Source: Shewanella psychrophila (GTDB taxonomy: Bacteria; Pseudomonadota; Gammaproteobacteria; Enterobacterales; Shewanellaceae). Taken from it: DNA of 64,000 nt. The stretch spans positions 5,084,001-5,148,000 of the forward strand of contig NZ_CP014782.1 in the NCBI RefSeq assembly GCF_002005305.1. Direction: 5' to 3'. Shown here in pieces: positions 53,121-61,953 of this stretch; the stretch's first letter is position 1, and every line of letters starts with the position of its first letter. The notes below the pieces were generated by a model. It was not told where the DNA came from, made no database searches, and saw nothing but the letters and a program-made list of their open reading frames with translations. Made by a program: the position numbers and the translations under genes.

Positions 53121-53291
53121 CTAACGCTCGCGAGTTTCACTACGATTACGTTTGATCATCCCCAAGCAACTTTTTAGCAATTGCTCTTTATGCTGGCATA
53201 ATTCAGATTCATCAATCAGCTCCAGCTGCTCACTTTTATCGCTGCTGACTACATGTGACTTAATCACTAGTTGCTTAACTTCTACTGACAT
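53121..53291 (-). CDS. Small eCIS protein, DUF5908-like (Pvc6 position)
   Basis: A 56-aa ORF, MSVEVKQLVIKSHVVSSDKS at the start, ending KRNRSETRER, between tube 2 and the LysM protein. Very small proteins beginning M.(I/V)E(I/V)K.LVI are usual at this place in eCIS clusters (DUF5908). Start three bases after the tube stop codon. It is easily missed because of its size. Confidence 0.82.
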   Translation of the reverse strand: MSVEVKQLVIKSHVVSSDKSEQLELIDESELCQHKEQLLKSCLGMIKRNRSETRER

Positions 53292-53294
53292 AAA

Positions 53295-53768
53295 CTACAT
53301 CACCCTATTTGAATACTGATAACACAACTCTATCTCTTCAATTGCCACCTCATTCTTAGTTGAATGAAAACTGTCGACCTTCCAATTTACAGGGTAGGCT
53401 TGAAAAAAATTCCAGCTGCGGATCACAGTGCCCTTTTCTCCTAAGAGATGAACCGATAGATCTTTAGGTTCGAGAGCTTGCTTGAAATCACCATCAAAAA
53501 ATGTTTTACACCACTTAATCAAGAATGAATCAAGCTTGGTAAGACCGCGTTTCAGAGTTAAATTACTGTGCTTTACTGATTTAGGTAGATGATAAACAAA
53601 GCGGTTCTCGCCCCCTTCTACATAATCCTCAGTCTCGACTTGAGAGCCAATACCACCAATCTCCTGAAACGAAGTATCAGAACTGTTTTTAGCACCGTGA
53701 AATGCGACCTTAAAATAGAACGCAGGTACAGGCCAAATAGCACTATCTTGCTTTGAGCCGTCTGACAT
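53295..53768 (-). CDS. eCIS inner tube protein 2 (gp19/Pvc5-like)
   Basis: A 157-aa T4 gp19-family tube protein: PAFYFKVAF...SFQEIGGIGSQVETEDYVEGG, HLPKSVKHSNLTLKRGL and a terminal EVAIEEIELCYQYSNRV. It is paralogous to tube 1 (same length, same motifs) and probably forms the first tube ring on the baseplate, as the second tube proteins of PVC do. Confidence 0.93.
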   Translation of the reverse strand: MSDGSKQDSAIWPVPAFYFKVAFHGAKNSSDTSFQEIGGIGSQVETEDYVEGGENRFVYHLPKSVKHSNLTLKRGLTKLDSFLIKWCKTFFDGDFKQALEPKDLSVHLLGEKGTVIRSWNFFQAYPVNWKVDSFHSTKNEVAIEEIELCYQYSNRVM

Positions 53769-53841
53769 AGCCTTCTCTTAATTACCTATGTTTAAAACAA
53801 CCAGCACGCGATATGTATATCGTGTGCTGGGTTAACCAAAC

Positions 53842-54315
53842 TTACTTATTCGCTATTGCTAACCCTTCATGAGCAAGTTCGATGGTTTCAACAGCAACTT
53901 CATTACCATCAGACTTAAGATCAGTACCTGTGATCTTTGTTGGCCAGGCATTGGACAGAGTCCACACCATAGTCGGAGCACCAGTTTCATCCAACAGACT
54001 GATAGTTACAGCCGTACGTGCAACTGTGTTCATCTTGATCTTTGCGTACCAGTCATAGAATTTATTATCTTTAGCAAAAACCCCCTTCTTGAGAGTGACA
54101 TTGCTCGACTTAACTATTCCCGGCATCTTGATGGTTGAAAAAACCTTATTATCACCAGCACGATACTCAATCACCTGGGCTTCAACATCTAACCCTGAAA
54201 CTTCTTGAAAAGATGAAACCATCCCTTCGCCCGCTCCACCTGCCCACTTAACTTCAAAATAAAACTTGGACATTGGCCATACATTGGCCGACTGTTTTGA
54301 ACCGTCATCTGACAT
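53842..54315 (-). CDS. eCIS inner tube protein 1 (gp19/Pvc1-like)
   Basis: A 157-aa tube protein: MSKFYFEVKW...SFQEVSGLDVEAQVIEYRAG, KMPGIVKSSNVTLKKGVF and DGNEVAVETIELAHEGL. It polymerises into the rigid inner tube ejected on contraction. It follows the interrupted sheath gene by 48 bp with a good Shine-Dalgarno. Intact itself, it depends on the operon's promoters upstream of two insertion sequences. Confidence 0.93.
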   Translation of the reverse strand: MSDDGSKQSANVWPMSKFYFEVKWAGGAGEGMVSSFQEVSGLDVEAQVIEYRAGDNKVFSTIKMPGIVKSSNVTLKKGVFAKDNKFYDWYAKIKMNTVARTAVTISLLDETGAPTMVWTLSNAWPTKITGTDLKSDGNEVAVETIELAHEGLAIANK

Positions 54316-55286
54316 TGCGTTCTCCTTAACTTTTCATCTTTAATTGGAAGCTATTTACGGCGACTATGACTTCTGCATCTGTTGCTGGAAGGTGATTTCA
54401 ATAAATTCAGCAGGGCGAGTCACGGCCACTAACACAGTGATTCTGAGTATCCCCTCTAAAATATCTTCACTCGTCATGGTACTTCCTAATCCAACACTGA
54501 CATTGAACGCGTCGGCTGGAGAAGCACCAGCCAAGCCTCCTCGCTTCCAAATGCCAGTTAGAAAGTTAGTGATCATGCTATCCATAGTGACCCATGTGTT
54601 GGCCGTATTGGGCTCGAATACATACGCTTTAGAAGCAAGACGAATCGACTCTTCCAGCATGATTAGCGTTCTTCTCACACTGACATAGCGCCAATCTAGA
54701 CTATTCCCATCTAAAGTTCTGGCGCCCCAAACTAAAGTACCTTCTCCAGTAAATGTGCGTATCGCATTGATAGATTTACCTTGGGTGGTGACGTTGAGAT
54801 CTTCTTGCTCATCGTGAGAAATGTTCACTGCGGGTGAAATCACGGCGTTGAGACTGACATTGGCAGGGGCTTTCCATACACCACGAGCGTTATCAACCAT
54901 GGTGTATATCCCCGCCATCGCAGACGAAGGAGGAAGTAGGTTCAATTTACCTTTGATATCTAACAGAATATTGCCATACATCAGGCTCATTGATGTCAGC
55001 GTTTTATGCAGCAGATGCTTTTGTGCATCTCCATCAACGGTAGCAATGGTTTCAACCTCTGCTAGCATTTGATCTCTCTTTGCCGCTCTTAATTTATTAC
55101 CAGGCGTGGCAAGATCATCATCACTCAATCCATCAAGGTCAGTGAAACCTGTAGCAACTTCTTGTTTTAACAGATCTGTCAGTACATCAATGTTTGAAAT
55201 GTTTGCATAGCTGAGGTCACTATCTTGAACGATAGTTGTATTTAACCAAGGGTAGTAAGCGGCCGAATAATCAAGATAGTTGATAC

Positions 55287-55296
55287 CTAATTTAGA
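55287..55296. repeat. Target-site duplication, left copy
   Basis: CTAATTTAGA, identical to 56541-56550; borders the ISAs1-family element inside the sheath gene. Confidence 0.93.
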
Positions 55297-56540
55297 CAGG
55301 GTCAGATCGTGAACGTTATTTGAGCCGTTTCAGCAAAATATTGACCTGATCAAGTGCTTGTGATCTTATACTCCTTTTTAAGGAGTCTCATTATGTATAT
55401 TGAATCATTCAAAGAGCATTTTGGCGCGATTGACGACCACCGCCAAAGTGCAAAAATCACCTATCCATTGTTCGATATATTGTTCGGTTCTCTTTGCGCT
55501 GTTATTGCAGGTTCGAATGGTTGGTTCGATATCCGAGAATACATTCTTGGTCACCACCATTGGTTCAAAACGCAAAAAATGTTTACAGGCGGGATCCCTA
55601 CTGACGATACAATTGCTAGAACAATTTCTGTGATTAATCCTGATAGTTTTAACGAGTGTTTTCTAGCATGGATGCAATCGGTTCACCAGCTAACTAATGG
55701 GGAAGTCATTGCGATTGATGGAAAAACGCTACGCGGCTCATATAATCGTGATGACCGAAACAGCACTATTCATATGATAAGTGCTTATGCTTCAGCAAAT
55801 AAGCTGGTACTTGGTCAATTAAAATCAGACCAAAAAAGTAATGAAATTACGGCAATCCCAGAGCTTTTAAAAATGCTAGATCTACGCGGAGCGCTAGTGA
55901 CAATCGATGCTATGGGCTGTCAAACGGCTATTGCTAAAGCGATCATCGACAAAGGTGGTGATTACCTACTGGCTGTAAAAAGCAATCAAGGCCACTTAGC
56001 TAAAGCGGTAAATCAAGCTTTTAGTCAGCATCGTTCAGCAGGCTTAAGTAATGATGATTTCAATATAGAAACAGGCCATGGTCGTATTGAAAATCGAACG
56101 TGCTATGTTTTAAATTCGGCTGAACTCGAAGGTGATTTCTCACGCTGGGAAGCACTCAAATGCATTGTTATGGTTGAAAGTTTTAGGGCGGTTAAAGGTA
56201 AGGCGATAAGCCTTGAATATCGTTACTATATTAGTTCGAAAGAGTTATCAGCAGAGCAAGCCTTAAGTGCTACTCGTGAACATTGGGGTATCGAGTCAAT
56301 GCACTGGGTCTTGGATGTCAACATGAACGAAGATACATGCCAGATATACAAAAATAACGGCGCTGAAAATCTAGCTTACTTGAGGCATATGGCTCTCAAC
56401 ATGCTTAGAAAAGAACCGACCAAACTCAGCATCGTTGGTAAACAAAAGCGCTGCTTAATGAATCCTCAACATCTAGAGAAAGTTTTACTCGCTGGATTAT
56501 GTAGCTCGACTAAAAAATAAACACTCATGCGGTCGCCCTG
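55297..56540 (+). mobile_element. ISAs1-family insertion sequence, 1244 bp
   Basis: The ends read CAGGGTCAGATCGTGAACGTT (left) and, on the other strand, CAGGGCGACCGCATGAGTGT (right), imperfect inverted repeats starting CAGGG as usual for ISAs1. Direct repeats of CTAATTTAGA flank it. One transposase gene, on the strand opposite to the eCIS operon. Complete and apparently recent, because the target frame is otherwise intact. Confidence 0.93.
55393..56520 (+). CDS. ISAs1-family transposase
   Basis: A 375-aa DDE transposase with the family markers VIAIDGKTLRGSYNRDD, ALVTIDAMGCQTAIAKAI and REHWGIESMHWVLDVNMNED (the last with the catalytic Glu region). Full length and uninterrupted, so probably active. 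I start at the ATG at 55393 with AAGGAG before it rather than at the upstream 55354. Confidence 0.93.
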   Translation: MYIESFKEHFGAIDDHRQSAKITYPLFDILFGSLCAVIAGSNGWFDIREYILGHHHWFKTQKMFTGGIPTDDTIARTISVINPDSFNECFLAWMQSVHQLTNGEVIAIDGKTLRGSYNRDDRNSTIHMISAYASANKLVLGQLKSDQKSNEITAIPELLKMLDLRGALVTIDAMGCQTAIAKAIIDKGGDYLLAVKSNQGHLAKAVNQAFSQHRSAGLSNDDFNIETGHGRIENRTCYVLNSAELEGDFSRWEALKCIVMVESFRAVKGKAISLEYRYYISSKELSAEQALSATREHWGIESMHWVLDVNMNEDTCQIYKNNGAENLAYLRHMALNMLRKEPTKLSIVGKQKRCLMNPQHLEKVLLAGLCSSTKK

Positions 56541-56550
56541 CTAATTTAGA
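56541..56550. repeat. Target-site duplication, right copy
   Basis: CTAATTTAGA, matching 55287-55296; part of the original sheath codons (SKL). Confidence 0.93.
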
Positions 56551-57195
56551 GCGGAAGTTATCAATACAATCACCATCAGGGTCTTGCCTATCTTTAAAGC
56601 CATTCCATACATCTAAGATAGTGACACGATTTCTCATAACTCCGCCGCAGTGGGCTAAAGCAGCTTGCTGAACACTAATGCAGTCATCTTCAGCTAACAA
56701 CATCGCCTCAGGAATCACTACCATAGTGGGTTCTTGCTCCTTGATTAAAGGAGTTATTCCAGCCGATAGTTTAGCGGCCTCAACATCATTATTGTACTTA
56801 CCGACAGAGACGATATAACAAGGTCCGCCACCATTTTGAAAAAACAACATCATGCTGAAATAGAGTAGATATTTAGTGTTAGATTGATCCGCGGTGTACT
56901 CTTTCCCACCGATAATAAATGCCGCATCTTCGGTAGAGTCTTCTGCTTTTTCTGCGATCTCAAATTCTGGTATCGGTGCATCGCCATAATAACTACGAAA
57001 CTCGGCCATAGAAGTGATTCTCCACGGCTTGTTTAGTAAGCTTTTTCCACCATTTTCAGCCTTCTCGGTATAACCGATAAAGGCTGGTACAGCGGTGGCT
57101 ACCTCAACCACTGAGTTTGGAAATGCATTTTTCTCAACTATATACACACCAGGTGTTTTCATCACGCCCATAATCTATTCCTTTAAAGCTTAGAG

Positions 57196-58436
57196 ATCCC
57201 CTCATTTTTCAATTTTAAATAATCCCGAAAATTGAACGGTAAATAGGCTGGTTTTTAAGGTAACGATAAAAATTATCCATTAGAGGTTCTGCCCACTCTT
57301 CTCGCATCGTGGGTAACAGTTCATAGTAAATACAACCTTGGCGAAACAGAGAGTATGAGCGAGTTTTACTGGTATTTGCCTTTATTGTCTTTTCCAAGTC
57401 AGCATCCTCGCCCGCTTTTCCTAGTAGCGTCAGCAAGCCTATCGCCAAGGCGCTTAGCAAAAACAACCGGTCTCTACGTACCGGGGAACGCGTGTAGGTG
57501 GCACTCATCCCCATGCCAAAACGATAGTCTTTAATGTCACGAAAAGTCGTCTCTATCCCCCAACGTTTCCCATATAAAGTCAACATCTTGCTACTCACTA
57601 GGTCACGTCGACTTGATGCTAAATACCAAGCTTCTTTCATGCCTTTTTTCTTGGTGCAAATGACCCGAGCGACTGCTTGCTTATTACCCGTTATTTGAAC
57701 GTCCTTAAGGGTTCTTGTTATGCCGCTGGGTAATAGCCAGTCCTTTACTGGAAACAGCTCTCCTACCGCATCGGTGACTTTGATATTAGCCTTAATTCTA
57801 ATGATGAAGTCAAAACCCAGCTCATGTTCAATGAAGTTAAATAGTGCCGTATCACTAAAGCCTCTATCAGCAACAATTGTCACTTTAACATCCTCTGCAA
57901 CGATCGACCTTAACTTAACCAACAACTCATCTTCATGGTTGTTTCTATTACCTTTTAAAGCATGTTTACGATGGGTTTTCCATAGCAGTGGCGTGTTACG
58001 TCCATGGGTTGTTTGCATACTCAGTACGATGGTTGAATGGTCGTCTGAATCAAATTCAGTCCAATCGAGAGAGACCACTATCTCTTTGCGTGCACCGATA
58101 ATATAAGGCCCCCAGGAGTCCAGTAATTGCCAGACGTTTAACTTTGTATTACTGAGTAATCGGTCTACTTGTTTAATAGCAGACTTACGCTTAAGTTTAT
58201 TGGCTTGGGCTAAGCCAGCGCCAATGGCATGAATAGCGAGTGACCCCTTTTCAATCACTCCGTGAGCGGCATTAGCAAGTGAGGTGACCCTTTTAGCATG
58301 CATGTCATGGCCAAAGAGTTCATCGATGTGATTATGAATAAGGGCTTTATTTATCATGTTATAAATTTTAGAACATAGAGTGATTTGGCTTATTATACTC
58401 TGGAAGCCTTGCTGCCTCTGGTTATTATGAGGGGAT
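57196..58436 (-). mobile_element. IS4-family insertion sequence, about 1.24 kb
   Basis: Ends share ATCCCCTCAT (left 57196-57205; right, reverse strand, 58436-58427), followed by divergent AT-rich DNA. It carries one transposase on the reverse strand. It lies just before the sheath gene, separating it from the two first eCIS genes. I find no clean target duplication: GCTTA borders both sides but is offset by three bases at the left. Confidence 0.85.
57215..58357 (-). CDS. IS4-family transposase
   Basis: A 380-aa DDE transposase. First Asp in VVSLDWTEFDSDDH, second in VTIVADRGFSDTALFNFIEH, Glu in the Y..RWGIETTFRDIKDYRFG (Y-R-E-K) motif. Length and layout are those of a complete IS4-type enzyme. 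It runs in the direction of the eCIS operon. Confidence 0.92.
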   Translation of the reverse strand: MINKALIHNHIDELFGHDMHAKRVTSLANAAHGVIEKGSLAIHAIGAGLAQANKLKRKSAIKQVDRLLSNTKLNVWQLLDSWGPYIIGARKEIVVSLDWTEFDSDDHSTIVLSMQTTHGRNTPLLWKTHRKHALKGNRNNHEDELLVKLRSIVAEDVKVTIVADRGFSDTALFNFIEHELGFDFIIRIKANIKVTDAVGELFPVKDWLLPSGITRTLKDVQITGNKQAVARVICTKKKGMKEAWYLASSRRDLVSSKMLTLYGKRWGIETTFRDIKDYRFGMGMSATYTRSPVRRDRLFLLSALAIGLLTLLGKAGEDADLEKTIKANTSKTRSYSLFRQGCIYYELLPTMREEWAEPLMDNFYRYLKNQPIYRSIFGII

Positions 58437-58452
58437 GCTTAAGCCTTTAAAG

Positions 58453-59337
58453 TTAAAAATTGACAAAAATTTCAGAAATTTGCGCCAATTTAGTGTCTAC
58501 AACCTCTTGGTACCCATGGTTAAAATGAGCCACTGGTAACCGCTTGATTAACACTCGGTGCCCATTGGTTCGCTTATCGATAAGTTGAAAATAACATTCA
58601 CTAAATTCTTTTAATTTTATTTCTTTACTACTTCTAAACACAGTAATATTACGGCCATCATTCAACAGTTCATTGCTGATAAAATTAAATTCTATGTCTT
58701 TATCTCGATCACTAATTTCTAGGCTGCTTTTTATATTCTTGCCATGCAATCTATACTCCCAAAAAGAGCTTTTATTATTTACAGCGGCGTAGAAAACAAC
58801 AAAACCTGAAGAATCGATATCGTTAGCAGTGAGTGAATTTAAGTCCTGTTCATTAAGTTTGATCGAGATGAACATAAATGTCTTAGCAGAAAAATCAAGT
58901 GTTTCACGTTCAAAGTAATCAGAAACTTTATCCTTTGAATAATAATCATCATCAGATATCCAGCCCGAGCTGTGCAGTTGATATTTATCAATACCATTAA
59001 GTGCATTACCACCTTGATTCAGATCATGCTTCAACCACAACATTTGTTTATCTTTCATCAAGGCTATAGAAGAGTAATTACTCAAATAAGGATCGCTACT
59101 CGTTATATAAAAATCAAATGCTAAACCTTCATCTTCAATATAAAGCTGTAGTATGGGAATTTTTTCCGCATCACATAACACCAATAAACCACCTAAACAT
59201 GGTTTAAATATGATCCCACTATTCTTAGCTTGAGCAAGCGTTGCTCGGCTTGGCTCTACATTAATGTCATTACAGAATCCTGACTCAAAAAAATCATGAT
59301 GGATGACCACAGAAAACAGCACTCGAAACCCTGTCAC
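58453..59337 (-). CDS. eCIS-cluster protein of unknown function
   Basis: A 294-aa soluble protein, MTGFRVLFSVVIHHDFFESG at the start, beta-rich with several aromatic pairs and no recognised motif. It overlaps the DUF4255 gene by four bases (ATGA), so it belongs to the particle operon. Proteins with the opening F...V..H.FF occur next to Pvc16-like genes in other eCIS clusters as far as I recall; their role is not known. The gene's 3' end lies 17 bp from the IS4 element. Confidence 0.7.
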   Translation of the reverse strand: MTGFRVLFSVVIHHDFFESGFCNDINVEPSRATLAQAKNSGIIFKPCLGGLLVLCDAEKIPILQLYIEDEGLAFDFYITSSDPYLSNYSSIALMKDKQMLWLKHDLNQGGNALNGIDKYQLHSSGWISDDDYYSKDKVSDYFERETLDFSAKTFMFISIKLNEQDLNSLTANDIDSSGFVVFYAAVNNKSSFWEYRLHGKNIKSSLEISDRDKDIEFNFISNELLNDGRNITVFRSSKEIKLKEFSECYFQLIDKRTNGHRVLIKRLPVAHFNHGYQEVVDTKLAQISEIFVNF

Positions 59338-59918
59338 TGCGAATCACTCTCTGATTTTACAGATACGTTTACCGACGATGTCTTAGATACTCTGGAAATG
59401 ACCGCCTTATTATCAATAGTTATCATTCTGACTTTATACAGAATTGAAGGTAAGTATTTAGCCCCAAACATCCCCCACATGTTACTTAAGTCATGATTTT
59501 TAACATTTTCTATATCGAGAACAATTTTTTCTATGTCTCTGTCAAGATCAGGAGAGTTTTGATGATTAAACACAGGCTGCTGTTGAAAATAGCCGACAAC
59601 ACTGGAGATGAATTTCAACGATTCATTGTAATTAGCGCCACTGAAATTGGCACAAACCATCAAGTATAAATTGAGATGTACTGGTTGATGCTGTGTAAAG
59701 TCACCACCTACACCTGACGACATATAGTGAGTTTTTGCGGCTGTTTCACGCTCAATATTGGTCAAAAAAATAACCACACGATTATTTACATTGGCTGATA
59801 TTGCGCCGTCATGGTCAACAAGATTAGACACAACGACTACATCTTCGACTAACTCAAACTGATTTTTAAGAAACTGATTTAACTTTAAAGATATATGATT
59901 CATGACAGAAAGTATCAT
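59334..59918 (-). CDS. eCIS tail-terminator (Pvc16/DUF4255-like)
   Basis: A 194-aa protein: MILSVMNHISLKLNQFLKNQ at the start, VVVSNLVDHDGAIS, NNRVVIFLTNIERETAAKTH and the PVHLNLYLMVCANF segment are those of DUF4255, the N-terminal domain of Pvc16, which caps the tube and sheath at the distal end. It is the first gene of the operon in transcription order. Confidence 0.9.
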   Translation of the reverse strand: MILSVMNHISLKLNQFLKNQFELVEDVVVVSNLVDHDGAISANVNNRVVIFLTNIERETAAKTHYMSSGVGGDFTQHQPVHLNLYLMVCANFSGANYNESLKFISSVVGYFQQQPVFNHQNSPDLDRDIEKIVLDIENVKNHDLSNMWGMFGAKYLPSILYKVRMITIDNKAVISRVSKTSSVNVSVKSESDSQ

Positions 59919-60329
59919 TTCACTCTCCTAGCCCTGTAGCATAAACTCAACCACAAGTTCTAATTTAAATAAATACTTTTGCCACGGAAACAAATATTAA
60001 AGAGCAATTATAAAGCTATGACAAGTGGCAAATGCAGAATAAAAATCTAGCACAAACACGTTTAAAAACAACATAGTCTATAAGTTTATCGGTAAAATCA
60101 TTTTTCCATCACCTTCCCATCATTAATTTGTAGGTTTTATTGCCAATCAATATAACCTTAAGCCCCACGGCCCCGCCGTTATAATTATTACCAGCGTAAA
60201 AAGGCGGTAATACCAATTGCATCAGGGCTAATGATGACTGATTTCCCATCATCTTTATCGATGTCGAACCCATACATTTTTATTTAGTTTTTTACAATTA
60301 GATATAAAATTTTATAAAGGAAACGTGAT
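59919..60329. other. 411-bp AT-rich region upstream of the eCIS operon
   Basis: Probably holds the operon promoter on the reverse strand. No regulator gene, RNA or operator was recognised. Confidence 0.5.
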
Positions 60330-60431
60330 ATGAGTCTTTTGGAGGAGTCTGAAGTGATTGAAGCGAACCAACTTAAGTATGATACGGACATTTATATTCA
60401 AGCCACTAATCTAAGAAGCTTACAACATTAA
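60330..60431 (+). CDS. Candidate 33-aa ORF or 5' remnant of a gene
   Basis: MSLLEESEVIEANQLKYDTD..., 33 codons, with a good Shine-Dalgarno (AAAGGA, 8 bases before). It ends ten bases before the 3' end of the convergent CLCA_X-like gene. The start signal is good, but the length suggests the truncated start of a larger lost gene. No homologue recognised. Confidence 0.4.
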   Translation: MSLLEESEVIEANQLKYDTDIYIQATNLRSLQH

Positions 60432-60439
60432 CAACATTT

Positions 60440-61240
60440 TTATTTTTTCATCATTGCTATTCCTAGCGGTTCAAAATAAGCCATTAACGCATTGAAAATT
60501 TGCTGGCGATGCTCAAGCTCCGGATAACCGCCAGCCGTTGCAAGTTGCGACTTCAAGGTCTCATCGACTAAATAAGGGTTACTGATCTCCGGATAGGACT
60601 CGATACAGGCTTCAAATGCCCTCGCCATAAGCTCCGTAGGCTTAGAGAAATACTGCCGACCATATTGATTATCTAACGCAACCGCGCGGTCGACATACTC
60701 ATGACTGTCCAGACCATCATGGCTCAGAAAAGTCGTCGCAAATACCTGCTCGAGCCGCTGATTTAACGGATGTTTTATCGAAGCGACATCGGCGAGCCAA
60801 CAACTGCTAGCGAAAGAAGTACCACGAGCGCCTCTATGAGGATTAACCCTAAACGCTTTAGCTGCTATGTAATGATCATATGCATGCCAAAACTCATGAG
60901 CTAACGCCCCAGCCCCAGCATTTTTAGCCAGTGCCAATTCACGCCCTGCGGGCATATAATGAGCCTGAACACCCTGCTGACCACCACTACCAAATGCGAG
61001 GTTGAGGGTTTGTCTGAGCCCGATAGCAATTGGCGGCAGTTTCAGAATAAAAGCCAGATCGGCTAAAGAGTCGAAGATAAGGTTAGCCGCCTTGTGCTTC
61101 TCCTCTTCCTCGACCCAGCTACCTATGCGTATATGGTTCAAGCCGAAAGTCTCTTTGATATCGTGAAAGGTCACCTGTTCGTCGAAACGATAATCAGGAC
61201 CAACTCGATTGTAGGTTTTATTCTTCAACACATTAACCAA
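60440..61240 (-). CDS. CLCA_X / LPD1-like protein with HExxH motif
   Basis: A 266-aa protein. FGLNHIRIGSWVEEEEKHKA, LAFGSGGQQGVQAHYMP and GAGALAHEFWHAYDHYI match the LPD1-type metallopeptidase-like domain (AHE-x2-HA-D, residues about 133-141) seen in large polyvalent phage/plasmid proteins and in stand-alone CLCA_X-type proteins of marine gammaproteobacteria. Possibly a zinc protease. No ATG start is in frame: TTG at 61240 or GTG at 61231. It lacks the eCIS cargo tag, so I do not count it as cargo. Confidence 0.7.
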   Translation of the reverse strand: MVNVLKNKTYNRVGPDYRFDEQVTFHDIKETFGLNHIRIGSWVEEEEKHKAANLIFDSLADLAFILKLPPIAIGLRQTLNLAFGSGGQQGVQAHYMPAGRELALAKNAGAGALAHEFWHAYDHYIAAKAFRVNPHRGARGTSFASSCWLADVASIKHPLNQRLEQVFATTFLSHDGLDSHEYVDRAVALDNQYGRQYFSKPTELMARAFEACIESYPEISNPYLVDETLKSQLATAGGYPELEHRQQIFNALMAYFEPLGIAMMKK

Positions 61241-61572
61241 CTTAGATCATATCTGTGCATTATAAGCCTACAAACTCTCAAGCAAAAACTTATTAGGATG
61301 GGGCCAAACTTCCTCTTCCGGTTTATCAAACTGAAGAAACTCGATGAAATAGTAACGTCTGAAAATTGGCAGCTTTACTTTTATCGTCTGTCATTCTGGC
61401 TCTAGGCATAAAATATCGACAGCTAATATAACAAAAATAGCGATAGTAAATATATGGCCAATGGTGACTCTAACTTATGAATAAATCGGTACGGCGTTCA
61501 GTAAAGGTTCAGCCCCTGTAAGCTATTCTAGATATGAACTTTAAGACACTGATAATTAAGGTAGATATAGCA

Positions 61573-61782
61573 ATGAGACTGGTAATTTTGTGGGCGGCAA
61601 TACTTGTAATGAGCACAGTAATCGTAGCGCTATCCGGGACTATTCACTGGCCTATGATGGGGACGATGTTTGCGGCAATGACAGTTGGATTACTTATCAT
61701 GGTCAACGTAGGCAAGCTCGCCGATAAACACTTTGTCAGTTTTTGCTCCGGACTCGTCGGTAAGGCTAGAGCCGAGTATTAG
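61573..61782 (+). CDS. Small membrane protein, 69 aa, full-length copy
   Basis: MRLVILWAAILVMSTVIVAL at the start, then a second hydrophobic segment (FAAMTVGLLIMVNVG) and a basic C-terminus ...SFCSGLVGKARAEY. Two membrane helices predicted. The ATG at 61573 has AAGGTAG upstream; the frame is open to 61534. Its 3' two thirds are repeated twice downstream. No family recognised. Confidence 0.6.
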   Translation: MRLVILWAAILVMSTVIVALSGTIHWPMMGTMFAAMTVGLLIMVNVGKLADKHFVSFCSGLVGKARAEY

Positions 61783-61812
61783 CTCATCGACCTATGATGG
61801 GCATCTATTTTT

Positions 61813-61923
61813 ATGGCCATGACCATTGGATTACTTATCATGGCCAACGTGGGTAAGCTCGCCGATAAACACTTTGCCAGTTTCTGTTCCGGACTCGTCG
61901 GTAAGGCTAGAGCCGAGTATTAG
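61813..61923 (+). pseudogene. Partial copy 2 of the small membrane protein
   Basis: From an internal ATG it reads MAMTIGLLIMANVGKLADKH... to the same stop as copy 1 (36 codons): one membrane helix and the basic tail. No ribosome-binding site was seen, so translation is doubtful. Confidence 0.5.
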
Positions 61924-61953
61924 CTCATCGACCTATGATGGGCATCTATTTTT

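Larger units (their letters stand above)
54364..57171 (-). pseudogene. eCIS tail sheath gene, disrupted by an ISAs1 element
   Basis: The 5' part (57171-56541) encodes a sheath N-terminus, MKTPGVYIVEKNAFPNSVVE...VPAFIGYTEKA, up to IDNFRSKL. The 3' part (55296-54364) resumes at SKLGINYLDYSAAYYPWLNT and runs through the C-terminal sheath domain (...ARTLDGNSLDWRYVSVRRT, WKRGGLAGASPADAF, ending QQQMQKS). Between them lies a 1244-bp IS with a 10-bp duplication. Joining 57171-56541 to 55286-54364 gives 1554 bases, an intact 517-aa frame. Sheath contraction powers the particle and no second sheath gene is in the cluster, so the system is probably inactive here. Confidence 0.95.

Noticed and set aside
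50346..54315. Spike, PAAR and Hcp-like tube genes could indicate a type VI secretion system or a prophage tail.
   Set aside because: No TssJ/L/M membrane complex, ClpV, capsid, terminase or portal genes are present; DUF4255, DUF4157, Pvc12-like and tape-measure proteins define an eCIS instead.
54364..55128. A separate short sheath gene starting at an internal ATG (55128).
   Set aside because: The reading frame continues upstream to the IS border and joins the 5' half exactly; it is the 3' part of one interrupted gene.
57181..58450. Target-site duplication of the IS4-family element.
   Set aside because: GCTTA and CTTTAAAG occur on both sides, but not in register with the matching ends; no convincing duplication of the expected length.
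60440..61240. A third eCIS cargo protein.
   Set aside because: It lacks the N-terminal DNRPE-type tag, lies upstream of the operon's first gene across a 520-bp gap, and similar proteins stand alone in other genomes.
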